A DNA stretch of 64,000 nucleotides, from positions 1,412,603-1,476,602 of the forward strand of contig AP017647.1 of NCBI GenBank assembly GCA_003584625.1, written 5' to 3'. Source of the DNA: Methanothermobacter sp. MT-2 (GTDB taxonomy: Archaea; Methanobacteriota; Methanobacteria; Methanobacteriales; DSM-23052). The position numbers and the translations under genes are program-made. How positions within the stretch are numbered: the stretch's first letter is position 1; the number at the start of each line of letters is the position of its first letter. Below are positions 50,348 to 59,708 of the stretch, piece by piece. The notes below the pieces were generated by a model that did no database searches, was not told where the DNA came from, and saw nothing but the letters and a program-made list of their open reading frames with translations.

Positions 50348-51415
50348 ATGATAAGAGAATTAGCACTGAAAACTAGGAAAAAGGCCATCAAAAGGATTAG
50401 AAGAAGATCACCAGAAGAGTTAGCGACGAGCTGGTGCCAAGACGACTTGCTCTATTCGGGAAAAGGCAAATCCATTTTCATGATACTCCCCACCAAGGGG
50501 TGCTCATGGGCATTATCAGAAAGTGGTGGTTGCACCATGTGCAGCTACCTCTCAGATTCACTACTTGAAGATATCAAATCCGAAAAACTAAACCAGATAT
50601 TCAAGGATCTAATATCAAAATATAAGATAAAAGAGAAAACCGCGGTTAAAATATTCATCTCAGGCAGCTTCCTAAACCCAGAAGAATTCCCAGAAGAATC
50701 CAGAAAATTCATACTAGAATATCTTGATAAAATCGACAAAATAGAAGAAATAATCATAGAATCCCGACCAGAATACATAAACAAAGAAACACTCATTGAA
50801 TGTTGCAAACAAGCACCCAACAAAATCATAGAAGTTAGCATAGGACTCGAAACAGCAGACGATTACACCCGCAAATTCAAAATAAACAAAGGATTCACAA
50901 AAAAAGACTTCGAAAAAGCCATAAAAACCATAAGAGGTCTTAAAAAAGACTTCAGGATAAAATCAAAAGCCTATATCCTTGTAAAACCAATCCTAACATC
51001 AGAAAAAGAAGCCATCCAAGATTCAGTTGAATCTGCGATTTACGCAGAAAAAATAGGGGTGGACAGAATATCATTCTGCCCCTCAACCATCCACAAAGGC
51101 ACAATAATGGAAGAACTCTGGAAAAAAGGCTCATACAAACCCCCATGGATATGGAGCCTAATCGAGATAATAAACCGCACCCGAAAAACCCTAAAAATAC
51201 CCACAATAATGGACACCTCAGGACTAGGAACACCAAGAGGCCCATACAATTGCAAAAAATGTAACATGAAACTTAAAAAAATGATAATAGAATCCAACCT
51301 AACCCAAAAAACCATACCATGGATAAAATGCGACTGTTACAAAAATTGGATTGCCGAAAAAGAACTTGGAGATTTCGTAAGATCATCCAACACCATCAAA
51401 TATCAAATATACTAA
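50348..51415 (+). CDS. Archaeosine synthase radical SAM subunit RaSEA
   Basis: 355 residues. The radical SAM cluster motif is in CSWALSESGGCTMCSY (about residues 57-72), which differs from the plain CxxxCxxC spacing, as is characteristic of this family. Further Cys pairs (CKKCNMK and a late CDCYKNW) lie near the end. RaSEA cleaves the lysine adduct made by ArcS (12816-13733) to form the archaeosine formamidine on tRNA G15. ATG 50348 follows AAAAGGGG. It lies between RNA copies B and C. Confidence 0.85.
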   Translation: MIRELALKTRKKAIKRIRRRSPEELATSWCQDDLLYSGKGKSIFMILPTKGCSWALSESGGCTMCSYLSDSLLEDIKSEKLNQIFKDLISKYKIKEKTAVKIFISGSFLNPEEFPEESRKFILEYLDKIDKIEEIIIESRPEYINKETLIECCKQAPNKIIEVSIGLETADDYTRKFKINKGFTKKDFEKAIKTIRGLKKDFRIKSKAYILVKPILTSEKEAIQDSVESAIYAEKIGVDRISFCPSTIHKGTIMEELWKKGSYKPPWIWSLIEIINRTRKTLKIPTIMDTSGLGTPRGPYNCKKCNMKLKKMIIESNLTQKTIPWIKCDCYKNWIAEKELGDFVRSSNTIKYQIY

Positions 51416-51508
51416 GAACACGAAACAGATTAAACTTTTCATGCAAAATCTTATTGCTTGTAAGACCCCCCACACCTTGAAAGGGAGGTATACAATGAGA
51501 TAAGTAAA

Positions 51509-51694
51509 TCTAAATACTATTTTTTTCATAGAGTTTTTTACAGCCCACACCCTAAGAGGTATAGTATGCAGGGCCTAGTGACCGTCCAGAGGGGAGTATG
51601 AACCCATAGGTATGAAGCTGGATGAACCCCCTCAACTTTGCAAGCTTCCATGTTGGGAAGCTCCATGTGTAAACGTGAAGAGGAGGTCACTCTA
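51509..51694 (+). ncRNA. Structured RNA family, copy C
   Basis: TATA box TCTAAATACT (51509-51518) implies a start near 51540. Helices: P1 GTGACC (51578-51583)/GGTCAC (51685-51690); P2 GAGGGG (51589-51594)/CCCCTC (51628-51633); P3 AGCTTCC (51643-51649)/GGAAGCT (51656-51662) around the conserved ATGTTG loop; P4 CTCC/GGAG. Conserved GGGGAGTATGAA is at 51591-51602. An upstream TTGCTTGT (51454-51461) matches copy A at 37088. It sits directly before the nucleotidyltransferase gene. Confidence 0.7.
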
Positions 51695-51712
51695 CAAAAT
51701 TTAGGGGAGTTT

Positions 51713-52999
51713 ATGATTGGTATAAGCGCAGATTTCGACCCACTACATAAAGGACATGTGAAACTCATAGAAAAAGGACGCGAAATAGCGGGAAAAACCG
51801 GGAAAAAACTCGTTATATACCTTAACAAAGATTATAGCGCCAACCACGCCCCATTCTTCGCATCATATGATGCACGTAAGAAAATGGCGCTTAAAGCGGG
51901 TGCTGACAAGGTTATACCAATTGAAGGTCTGCACTACAGACTGACCTTAGCATACACAGTGCCTATAAGGATAGCTATGATGATAGAAGATGGTATCACA
52001 GATTACGTGGATGCAGCGAATGTATCACCACACTTCATAAAAAAAGAGGCGGAATACTTCGCGAAAAGAGGCATATTCAGCGGCATACCATCAAATCTCC
52101 CAAACAGGAACGTTATAAGATGGTTCGCTGTTAATGAATTTTTCCAAGGAAAATATAAACGTAAAATGAAATTTCACATAATCCCAGAACTCACAGAAAA
52201 CGGTTCAAAAATTTCCGGCAGAGAAATAAGAAAAAAAATAATAGAAAACAACCTAGAAATACCCGAAGACGTGGCTAAACTTCTACCTGAAACCACCACA
52301 AAAATCCTCGAAAAGGAACTCAAAAAAGGTAGAGCACCAAGTAAAAGAAACCTTAATCTAATAAAGGATAAGATGAACAGACTTTCACGAGCAGACCTCC
52401 TAGAGATAGCCTACCTCAATGCCAACCTCATAAACTCCATGATCAAATGGAGACCCCATCATACAGAAAACCAGATATGGGCAACTTTCAGAAAAGCCGG
52501 GTACGGTCCAGTGCTAACAAGACTAGCAATGAGCTCAATGGAAATGAACGTCACAAGAAAAGAAGTCTATGACCTCATAGGATACTATGAAAAAAAAGGA
52601 TGGATACCACCAGACCAGAAAAGGAAAAAGATAATCCAAAGAGCCTGGTTCATATCAAAAAACATAAAAAAAGGTTACACTTCAAAAGAAGCCCACAAAA
52701 AATTCCTAGAAGGCCACATACCATCCGAAGAGCCTGAAAGATCCCTTAATGCAGGGTTGAGCTTAAGAAAATTTGAAACAAGAAAATTAAGGGAAGGAAC
52801 AAAGGCCAAGATATATGTGAAGGAAGATGGTGTTATCTCTTGCCAGATAAAAGACGATATTAAAATTAAAAGTCCACTGATCCTTCCAGGTGCAATGGCA
52901 ACTTACCTCCGCCTAATAATAGATTCACATATCATACCATTCAACAGCCGACTCATCAAAAAAGATGAAAGTTTCAGGATCCAGATAAACATCGGATAA
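51713..52999 (+). CDS. HIGH-superfamily nucleotidyltransferase-like protein
   Basis: About 428 residues. DFDPLHKGHVKLI (about residues 7-19) is the H-x-G-H nucleotidyltransferase motif, and SGREIRKKI near 170 resembles the second (ISSTxxR-like) site. It resembles the TmcAL-type tRNA-modification ligases of bacteria (HIGH_NTase1), but the roughly 200 residues at the C-terminus differ and the substrate is unknown. ATG 51713 with GGGGAG upstream is the start; a frame extended to 51638 would cross the RNA gene. Preceded by RNA copy C. Confidence 0.6.
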   Translation: MIGISADFDPLHKGHVKLIEKGREIAGKTGKKLVIYLNKDYSANHAPFFASYDARKKMALKAGADKVIPIEGLHYRLTLAYTVPIRIAMMIEDGITDYVDAANVSPHFIKKEAEYFAKRGIFSGIPSNLPNRNVIRWFAVNEFFQGKYKRKMKFHIIPELTENGSKISGREIRKKIIENNLEIPEDVAKLLPETTTKILEKELKKGRAPSKRNLNLIKDKMNRLSRADLLEIAYLNANLINSMIKWRPHHTENQIWATFRKAGYGPVLTRLAMSSMEMNVTRKEVYDLIGYYEKKGWIPPDQKRKKIIQRAWFISKNIKKGYTSKEAHKKFLEGHIPSEEPERSLNAGLSLRKFETRKLREGTKAKIYVKEDGVISCQIKDDIKIKSPLILPGAMATYLRLIIDSHIIPFNSRLIKKDESFRIQINIG

Positions 53000-53003
53000 A
53001 AGT

Positions 53004-53198
53004 TTATTTTTCTTTTCTATGTTCTACTATGGGACATGTCCATGATTTACAAAATGTCATGACAAATGTACCTTCACCAGTATCTAGATGAATCCTCCAG
53101 CACTCATCATCATAAAACTTAAATTCAACGTCAAGGATCTTTTTTCCAATCAATTTTTTAAGATTTTCCCTACACTCATTTATGATGCTTTCTCCCAA
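53004..53198 (-). CDS. Small conserved-looking hypothetical protein
   Basis: 64 residues (ECRENLKKLIGKKILDVEFK; then a beta-rich EGTFVMTFCKSWTCP end with two Cys). TTG 53198 is the start because GGGTGAT lies 4 bases upstream. I do not recognise a family. It is convergent with the nucleotidyltransferase gene, four bases apart. The good start site is the main reason to call it. Confidence 0.5.
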   Translation of the reverse strand: MGESIINECRENLKKLIGKKILDVEFKFYDDECWRIHLDTGEGTFVMTFCKSWTCPIVEHRKEK

Positions 53199-53234
53199 CT
53201 AAATCACCCACATTATCTTATCCGTTTTAATATA

Positions 53235-54053
53235 TTATAAATCTTTAATATAATCAAAAACCATAGTATAATCTTCAAACTCCGCATCAAAACCTTCTAA
53301 TTGCTTTATTATCCTCTTAAATGTCCTGAGGGTGCACCTTGACATTATTGGAGTTATATTCTCGGATAAAAACGATTCAACATCCTTCATCTCCTCATAT
53401 CTCCTCCCGGAATGGAAAGCCGAACTTATAACCCTTGAAATTGCACGTTCACTGAAACCATCACCCTCAGTCTCCTCAAGTATATCTAATAGAGGCCCAT
53501 CAAGACCTAGATTATATGCAGCTAATAAAGTTTCCCATAGAATTGCTGAAACACCCTTAGTATAAGAACTCCGCAACATTTTAAGGGCAGAAGCATCACC
53601 AACACTACCAGCCACAACTTTTATATTGAACCCATAATCATTTAACCTAGCAAATTCATCAGCCGCAGTTCCAGATGCTAAAATTTTAACCTTCAAACCT
53701 ATACGTCCCATGATAGCAGCATCAACCACCCTCCCATTCCTTATATTCTCAAGAGCTCTTTTCACAGTAGCCGGGGCAACATTATTTATATCAACATAAA
53801 CCCCCCTAACATGATCACCAACCTCCTTAGCAATCTTAACAGCCACCCCAGGCGTGACCGCAGATATTACAATATCAGATTCCCTGGAAACCTCCCTGAT
53901 GTCAGCACAATCAACAACCCCTAAATCACGTGCTAGTTTCCTTGTGCGTTCACTCCGACCACTAGTAGATGTTAAAACCTCAACCCCCTCTTCCAAGAGC
54001 TTTGAGGCCATGATAGATGCTACTTCACCAAATCCTATAAAACCAACCTTAAT
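53235..54053 (-). CDS. NAD(P)-dependent oxidoreductase (DUF1932/6PGDH-like), apparent ATT start
   Basis: About 272 residues. The frame must extend beyond ATG 54011 to include VGFIGFGEVASIM, the Rossmann nucleotide motif. Upstream, a perfect GGAGGTGAT (54057-54065) is followed by ATT-ATT-AAG-GTT with no ATG, GTG or TTG, so initiation probably uses ATT at 54053 (or 54056). The C-terminal GSVGDASALKMLRSSYTKGV is the DUF1932 dehydrogenase domain. Substrate unknown. A one-base sequencing error at the start codon is the alternative. Confidence 0.75.
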   Translation of the reverse strand: MKVGFIGFGEVASIMASKLLEEGVEVLTSTSGRSERTRKLARDLGVVDCADIREVSRESDIVISAVTPGVAVKIAKEVGDHVRGVYVDINNVAPATVKRALENIRNGRVVDAAIMGRIGLKVKILASGTAADEFARLNDYGFNIKVVAGSVGDASALKMLRSSYTKGVSAILWETLLAAYNLGLDGPLLDILEETEGDGFSERAISRVISSAFHSGRRYEEMKDVESFLSENITPIMSRCTLRTFKRIIKQLEGFDAEFEDYTMVFDYIKDL

Positions 54054-54085
54054 AATATCACCTCCTACCAGAAAGAAAGACAGCG

Positions 54086-54961
54086 CTAATGAGAGGTGGG
54101 ATTAATTTTTATCATTACATTAGATCCTACCTTCACTCCAATATCTTTTGCTATGGCTGTGCATTTAGCATTTAATAGGCAGAACACCTGTTTTTTACCG
54201 AGTGGCGCTTCTGTTAAACCCTCATAATTACCAAGGCCCTTGGCTATTATAAGAGGGGATTTGTCAAATATTTCCCTGAATTCATCCGAGAATTCATGGT
54301 AGATCACACCAACAGAATCTGTTCCAGTAGTAACTATATCAGCGAATTTGTGGAGGCCTGCTTCAAATGCATCTTCTATACAAGCGTCATTGAGTATAGG
54401 CCTATCCTTAACAGCAATTATAACATGCAAATCATATTCTAGTAGTTTTTCTATTAGTAGTCTGTCGAATATGATCTCACCAGTATTATCTGCGAGATAG
54501 AGGAGTTCTCCAGCCTCTTCCAGGGCCTTTTCAAGGATTCTGGTATGGTTTATTTCTAGGGGGGAGTGGAGTGCTTCTATAACCACTTTTTCATGGTTGA
54601 AGTCAAGTCCAAGGGCTCCGAAGTCTATTATGTTGCCGGTTATCGCCACTTTTATGAAATCCTCGAGATTATTATTATTTTTTAGGAATTTTCTTGCGGT
54701 TGGCAGGAAACTTTGGGCTATCCTGTTACATCTTTTCTTTTCATTGGCATATGGGTCCTTGTTGTTGGTCATTTCTTTGATGAGTCTATGTATGCTAGTA
54801 CCTATCTCATTGGATACCGCACCTTCCCTGAACATGGAATTGAGTAGGTTTACTATTTTTGTCATTATTTTGAGTTTTAGTTTTGCATCATCTGTTGCAA
54901 GATCCAAGGCTTCTCTTGCTTGTCTAAGGAAACATGGAGCGCATTCATAGTATACTTTCAT
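54086..54961 (-). CDS. DUF89 (ARMT1-like) damage-control phosphatase family protein
   Basis: A 291-residue metal-dependent protein. CAPCFLRQA (about residues 7-15) is the archaeal DUF89 opening; LADNTGEIIFDRLL (about 155-168) holds the conserved DN metal pair and the following TTGTDSVG and LIIAKGLGNYEGL complete the site. Relatives remove damaged phosphometabolites. Its own substrate is unknown. Next to the sulfur-carrier gene with a three-base gap. Confidence 0.82.
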   Translation of the reverse strand: MKVYYECAPCFLRQAREALDLATDDAKLKLKIMTKIVNLLNSMFREGAVSNEIGTSIHRLIKEMTNNKDPYANEKKRCNRIAQSFLPTARKFLKNNNNLEDFIKVAITGNIIDFGALGLDFNHEKVVIEALHSPLEINHTRILEKALEEAGELLYLADNTGEIIFDRLLIEKLLEYDLHVIIAVKDRPILNDACIEDAFEAGLHKFADIVTTGTDSVGVIYHEFSDEFREIFDKSPLIIAKGLGNYEGLTEAPLGKKQVFCLLNAKCTAIAKDIGVKVGSNVMIKINPTSH

Positions 54962-54964
54962 GGA

Positions 54965-55165
54965 TTATCCACCATATATGACCTTTATAACTTCTATGAT
55001 ATCACCGTCGTCTACTGGTTCTTCTTCAAGTACTATTTCACCATTTTTTTTAATAACAACAGCTTCTAGTGGTATTTTGAAATCTTTAAGCAAGTCTTTG
55101 ATTTTTAAACTTTTATTGGTTTCCATGGCCCTTTTCTCATCATCTATTATGAGGGTGAATTTCAT
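54965..55165 (-). CDS. Ubiquitin-like sulfur carrier (ThiS/MoaD/SAMP type)
   Basis: A 66-residue beta-grasp protein ending in YGG, the Gly-Gly tail that is adenylated and thiocarboxylated. LKIKDLLKDFKIPLEAVVIK matches ThiS/Urm1. It overlaps the start of the thiolation enzyme gene and so is probably its sulfur donor. The activating E1-like enzyme is not in this window. Confidence 0.85.
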   Translation of the reverse strand: MKFTLIIDDEKRAMETNKSLKIKDLLKDFKIPLEAVVIKKNGEIVLEEEPVDDGDIIEVIKVIYGG

Positions 55166-56079
55166 TTCGATCCCCCGAGTATTTCTTCTAGGAAGGTGCA
55201 GGCTTTACACAGTTCCTTGGAAGCTGGCTGACCACATCTTTGGCATTCTATTAGCTTTGGTTCTTTTTTATATTCTTTTAGGGGTTTTCTGATTTTTTCA
55301 TGGCCTCTTAGTGTTGAGTATAATATTGTGGGGTGTTCTTGTGATAGTTCTTCTAGTATTGTTGCTATTTTTTTTCTGAATGAGGTTTTTCGGTATGGGC
55401 ATTCTTCAAGGTGGACATCTAGGCCCCTTGCTTTTACGTATAATTTGATTTCTTTTTCTGGGATTTCTCTTAGTGGTTTAATTTTGGTTACGAATTTTTT
55501 TGAGTGGGTTGCTGGGCCTATTCTGGTGAGGTTTTCGATGTTTCCTTCTAGATAGTTCATTATTATTGCTTGTGTTTCATCGTCTAGGTTGTGTCCTGTT
55601 GCTATTTTATCTGCTTTGAGTTTTTTGGATTCTTTGTTGAGTATCCATCTTCTGAGCACTCCACAGTATGTGCATGCTTTTCTTGGCGGTTTTGATTCCA
55701 TTATTTCGTCTATTGTTATGTTGAAATGTTCTTTGAATGATGTTATGTGTTGAGGTATCCCAAGTTTTTTGCATGTTTTTGTCGCTGCTTTTATTCCTTT
55801 TTCGCGGTAGTCTTTTATACCTTCGTTGATTGTTATTGCTTCAAGTTGGATTATGTTTCTCTCTGCGAGGATTGATAGTATATCTAGTGCTGTTGTGCTG
55901 TCTTTTCCGCCTGAAAGCGCGACTAGTACTTTATCGCCTTTTTTTATTAGGTTGTGTTTTTTTATGTCTCTTAGGACTTTTCTTTGGATTGTTTTAATGA
56001 AGCATTCTTTGCATAGTTGTTGTCCTGAATATTTTCTGTGGATGATAACCTTTTCTGAGCCACATTTTGTACATGACAT
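55162..56079 (-). CDS. tRNA 2-thiolation protein (NcsA/TtuA-like, TIGR00269)
   Basis: A 305-residue PP-loop enzyme. The N-terminal zinc pairs CTKCGSEKV and CKEC, the PP-loop VALSGGKDSTTAL (about 49-61), and CTYCGVLRRW (about 134-143, cluster Cys) fit the TtuA/NcsA group; C-terminal CQRCGQPASKELCKAC is a second zinc site. It adenylates tRNA uridine for sulfur transfer (s2U34 or m5s2U54). Paired with the adjacent sulfur carrier. Confidence 0.85.
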   Translation of the reverse strand: MSCTKCGSEKVIIHRKYSGQQLCKECFIKTIQRKVLRDIKKHNLIKKGDKVLVALSGGKDSTTALDILSILAERNIIQLEAITINEGIKDYREKGIKAATKTCKKLGIPQHITSFKEHFNITIDEIMESKPPRKACTYCGVLRRWILNKESKKLKADKIATGHNLDDETQAIIMNYLEGNIENLTRIGPATHSKKFVTKIKPLREIPEKEIKLYVKARGLDVHLEECPYRKTSFRKKIATILEELSQEHPTILYSTLRGHEKIRKPLKEYKKEPKLIECQRCGQPASKELCKACTFLEEILGGSK

Positions 56080-56102
56080 TATTTTACTCCTAGAGAAGAG
56101 TT

Positions 56103-57674
56103 TTATAGTTTGAATGGTTTTTTGAAGAGTTCAAGGTCTTGTCTGTAATCTTTTTTTGTGATGAGTGCTATTTCTGCTTTTTGTAATTCTGCTCCTAGGT
56201 ATGCTGCATGTTCCATGCGGGTTACAAGGTTTCTTTTTATTATTTCTTCATAAAGTTTTTTAGCGCTTTTAGAGGTTAGTGCGATTTGTGGTTTCATTTT
56301 TTTGTAGTGGATTACTTTTATTTTATTGTTTTCTATTGTTATTTTGAAGCTGCCGGCTTTGTCTTGTATGAATTTCAGCCCACCTGAGGCTTCGATGGTG
56401 GGGATTTTGGTTTTTTCTTTGATTTCTTCGTGTTTTCTTTTATCTTTGAATAGTATGAGGTCTATGCCTGTGTTTTTGGGTGCTGATCCTCTGTTTTTTG
56501 CTATGAACATCATGCGGGATGCTACTGCGAGTTCGTATACGCTGCCTTTGTTTTTACTGCTTACTTCTGGTGTGAAGAGGATCCCTGCACCTAGTTCCAT
56601 TCCCATGCCTGCGAGGAGTGCGTTTACTCCGGTTGAATCCACGTCTATGAGTTCTGCGACATTGCCTGCGCCGAAGAATATGGGTTCTGGGTTTCTTAGT
56701 GTGTATTCTCTGCAGGCTTTTATTGAATCCACGATACTTTTACTGTTTACTGGGTCTAGGATCGGGTCTGGGATAATATTTATGCTTTTACATTTTTTCT
56801 TTAGGGATTCTAGAGATTTTACTCTTTCTTCAGCGGTTTCTGGTATCCAGCCTTTGTTATAGTTTGTGGGTAATATAACTGCGGGGATGTTTTTTTCTTC
56901 TAGTATGGGTAGTACTTCTTTGTAGTTTCCATGATCGAGACTTAGAACAAGGTCTGCGCCGGCTTTTACAGCTGCTTTTATTTCATCTGGGTTTAATGTG
57001 TCAATACTGACTGGGAGGTTGCCTGCTGCTTTTTTCGCTGTTTTAACTATTTCCGGTATTTTTTTTGAGAGGTCTTCGCCTGCTATGGTTCTGAGGTCTA
57101 TTATGTCAGCTCCATTTTTTATGAAGTATTTGATTTTTTTTATTAGTTCTTCTCTTTTGATGAATGGTGCATCTGCAACTTCCGCTAACACTCTCATTGG
57201 GAAGTCTCTTCCTACAGGGAGTTTGCCTACAAGGATGTTCTCGTCTTTTTTGAGTAATTTTTCACGTTTTTCTTCGTCTTCCTCAAAATCTTTTATGAAT
57301 TTAAGAGCCCTTTTACGCTGTTCTTCTTCTATGAGCCTGTCAGCAGCCTTTTTAGGTGATAAATTCAATTTATCGAGTAAGTCAAGGACTATTGGGAGAT
57401 CCGCGGCATCTGTAGGCCCCTTATAGGTGGGTATCCCTGTCTCTTTTGTTATTATACTAGCATCTCTGGGTATTAGACCAGGGATGAGTATAATATCTAA
57501 GCTCGAGATAAGGGGTTCATCTAGTTTTTTTATTTCATTTATTATCCTTTGGGGTGTTAGGAAAGCTGCTATGAGTATATCTGCGATGTGAACATGTACA
57601 TCGTGCTTTTTGGTGGATGAAACTTTCTTTACATGTTGTCCTGCAAGTTTTCCTGTGACTATAAGTACCTTCAT
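56103..57674 (-). CDS. Dihydropteroate synthase-like protein (H4MPT pathway)
   Basis: A 523-residue protein of the TIGR00284 type. An N-terminal ~190 residues precede a DHPS-like TIM barrel: IKNGADIIDLRTIAGEDLSK (about 191-210), PVSIDTLNPDEI (about 227-238) and NYNKG (about 276-280). A homologue from Methanocaldococcus joins a pterin diphosphate to the ribofuranosylaminobenzene phosphate in tetrahydromethanopterin synthesis. Context with mer fits. The N-terminal domain's role is unclear. It is transcribed away from the por operon. Confidence 0.78.
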   Translation of the reverse strand: MKVLIVTGKLAGQHVKKVSSTKKHDVHVHIADILIAAFLTPQRIINEIKKLDEPLISSLDIILIPGLIPRDASIITKETGIPTYKGPTDAADLPIVLDLLDKLNLSPKKAADRLIEEEQRKRALKFIKDFEEDEEKREKLLKKDENILVGKLPVGRDFPMRVLAEVADAPFIKREELIKKIKYFIKNGADIIDLRTIAGEDLSKKIPEIVKTAKKAAGNLPVSIDTLNPDEIKAAVKAGADLVLSLDHGNYKEVLPILEEKNIPAVILPTNYNKGWIPETAEERVKSLESLKKKCKSINIIPDPILDPVNSKSIVDSIKACREYTLRNPEPIFFGAGNVAELIDVDSTGVNALLAGMGMELGAGILFTPEVSSKNKGSVYELAVASRMMFIAKNRGSAPKNTGIDLILFKDKRKHEEIKEKTKIPTIEASGGLKFIQDKAGSFKITIENNKIKVIHYKKMKPQIALTSKSAKKLYEEIIKRNLVTRMEHAAYLGAELQKAEIALITKKDYRQDLELFKKPFKL

Positions 57675-57763
57675 TTTTCTATCCCTCTGATTTATACAAT
57701 TTGACCATCATGTATATATATTAAAAATTTATAATGATTAACAATGAAAAATGGAGGTAGACC

Positions 57764-58294
57764 ATGATCGAAATCCGATTTCATGGACGCGGCGGACAAG
57801 GCGCCGTAACAGCAGCAGAGATCCTCGCTAAAGCCGCATTTGAGGATGGGAAGTACTCACAGGCATTCCCATTCTTCGGAGTGGAAAGAAGAGGCGCCCC
57901 AGTCATGGCCTTCACAAGACTAGATGAAAAACCCATAAGAAGAAGACATCAAATTTACAACCCCGATTATGTTGTTGTACTAGACGACGGACTCCTAGAA
58001 GTCGTTGACGTATTCGCAGGACTAAAAAACAACGGTGCAGTCATCATAAACACGAGAGAAGAACATGAAGTGCTGCCAGGAGCCAAAAAATATACCATAG
58101 ACGCCACAGGCATAGCATTAGAAATCCTGGGCAGGCCAATAGTCAACACAACAATGTTAGGCGCGTTCGCAGGCGCAACAGGTGAAGTAACAATAGACTC
58201 AATAATAAAAATAATCAAGGAAACATTCCCTGGTAAAATCGGGGAAAAAAATGCAGAGGCTGCTGAAAAAGCCTATGAAAACCTAAAAAGGTGA
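57764..58294 (+). CDS. porC: Pyruvate:ferredoxin oxidoreductase gamma subunit
   Basis: 176 residues with [20 protein letters not shown] (residues 5-24), the gamma-subunit signature for CoA binding, and [10 protein letters not shown]-like [14 protein letters not shown]. It joins PorA, B and D to reversibly make acetyl-CoA and CO2 from pyruvate; in autotrophic methanogens the enzyme runs toward pyruvate. First gene of porCDABEF. TATA-like sequence lies near 57712-57730; GGAGGT precedes the ATG. Confidence 0.95.
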
Positions 58295-58300
58295 ATATAA

Positions 58301-58543
58301 ATGGAGATTGGAGCCACCGTCAAAGAACCAGGAAGCACACGAAAAAACAAAACAGGCACCTGGAGAACATTCAAACCAATCCTAGACAAAGAAAAATGTA
58401 TAGAATGCGACAATTGCCTCCTATTTTGCCCAGACGCATGTATAAACCCAGAATATGAAATAGATTACGATTACTGTAAAGGATGCGGGATATGCGCAGA
58501 AGAATGCCCCGTAAAAGCAATAAAAATGGAAAGAGAAAGATAA
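58301..58543 (+). CDS. porD: Pyruvate:ferredoxin oxidoreductase delta subunit
   Basis: An 80-residue ferredoxin with two cluster motifs, [15 protein letters not shown] and [15 protein letters not shown], that carry electrons from the PorB thiamine site. The N-terminal extension ([19 protein letters not shown]) is typical of PorD. Six bases after porC. Confidence 0.95.
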   Translation: MEIGATVKEPGSTRKNKTGTWRTFKPILDKEKCIECDNCLLFCPDACINPEYEIDYDYCKGCGICAEECPVKAIKMERER

Positions 58544-58556
58544 CCAGGGTGAAAAA

Positions 58557-59708
58557 ATGACACTAAAAGTAATATCAACAAACCGGGCCGTCGCAGAGGC
58601 CGTGAAACTCGCCAAACCAGACGTCATACCAGTCTACCCCATAACACCACAAACCTCCATATCAGAATACCTAGCACAATTCGTAGCCAACGGCGAACTA
58701 GAAGCAGAATACATAAGAGTAGAATCAGAACACAGCGCAATGAGCGCATGCATAGGAGCATCAGGAGCAGGAGCAAGAGTATTCACAGCAACATCATCAC
58801 AAGGATTAGCCCTAATGCACGAAATACTCTTCGCAGCAGCAGGACTAAGAAATCCTATAGTAATGGCCAACGCCAACAGATCGCTATCAGCCCCATTAAG
58901 CATATGGAACGACCATCAAGACTCCATAGCTGAAAGAGACTCAGGATGGATACAAGTATACGTCGAAAGCGCGCAGGAAGCTCTAGATTCTATACTCATA
59001 TCTTACAAGGTATCCGAGAACAAAAAAGTGCTTTTACCCAGCATGGTCTGCCTAGACGGGTTCATATTAACACACACCGTAGAACCAGTTGAAATACCCC
59101 CAGAAGAAGAAGTAGACAATTTCATCCCAGAATATAAACCAGAACATGCAATACTAGACCCAGAAACGCCAATGTCACTCGGAACATTCACAGACCCAAA
59201 CTACTACATGGAAGCAAGATACCAAATCGAAGAAGCCACGCAAAAATCCAAGAAAATCATAGAAAAAGTAAACAAAGAATTCAATGAAACATTCGGACGC
59301 CAATACAACTTCCTTGAAGAATACAAATGCGAAGACGCAGAAATCATACTCGTAGCAATGGGATCACTCTGCAGCACCCTAAAAGAACTAGTCGACGAAT
59401 TCAGAAAAGAAGGTAAAAAAGTAGGACTACTCAAAGTAAGAGTCTACAGACCATTCCCATACAAAGAAATTTCTAAAGCGATAAAAAACGCTGATAAAAT
59501 AGCGGTCCTCGACAAAGACATAACATTCAGCATGGGAGGAGCCCTCTACACAGACATCATGTCGAAAATCCACGACAAAGAAATCTACAATTTCATCCTA
59601 GGATTAGGAGGACGCGACATAACACCCCAAAACATCAAAGAGATTGTAGAGAAAACAGAAAACCCAGAAAAGGACATTACATGGATTGGATTAAAGGAGG
59701 AATCCTAG
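58557..59708 (+). CDS. porA: Pyruvate:ferredoxin oxidoreductase alpha subunit
   Basis: A 383-residue protein. [19 protein letters not shown] (about residues 24-42) and [19 protein letters not shown] are the domain I signature of 2-oxoacid:ferredoxin oxidoreductases; the C-terminal half (about 250-383) contains the domain II region ending [19 protein letters not shown]. Forms the PorA/PorB catalytic core. GGGTG precedes the ATG. Confidence 0.95.
   Translation: MTLKVISTNRAVAEAVKLAKPDVIPVYPITPQTSISEYLAQFVANGELEAEYIRVESEHSAMSACIGASGAGARVFTATSSQGLALMHEILFAAAGLRNPIVMANANRSLSAPLSIWNDHQDSIAERDSGWIQVYVESAQEALDSILISYKVSENKKVLLPSMVCLDGFILTHTVEPVEIPPEEEVDNFIPEYKPEHAILDPETPMSLGTFTDPNYYMEARYQIEEATQKSKKIIEKVNKEFNETFGRQYNFLEEYKCEDAEIILVAMGSLCSTLKELVDEFRKEGKKVGLLKVRVYRPFPYKEISKAIKNADKIAVLDKDITFSMGGALYTDIMSKIHDKEIYNFILGLGGRDITPQNIKEIVEKTENPEKDITWIGLKEES

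Noticed and set aside
51638-51712. Upstream extension of the nucleotidyltransferase gene
   Set aside because: The segment is RNA copy C sequence; ATG 51713 has a good ribosome-binding site and starts the HIGH domain.
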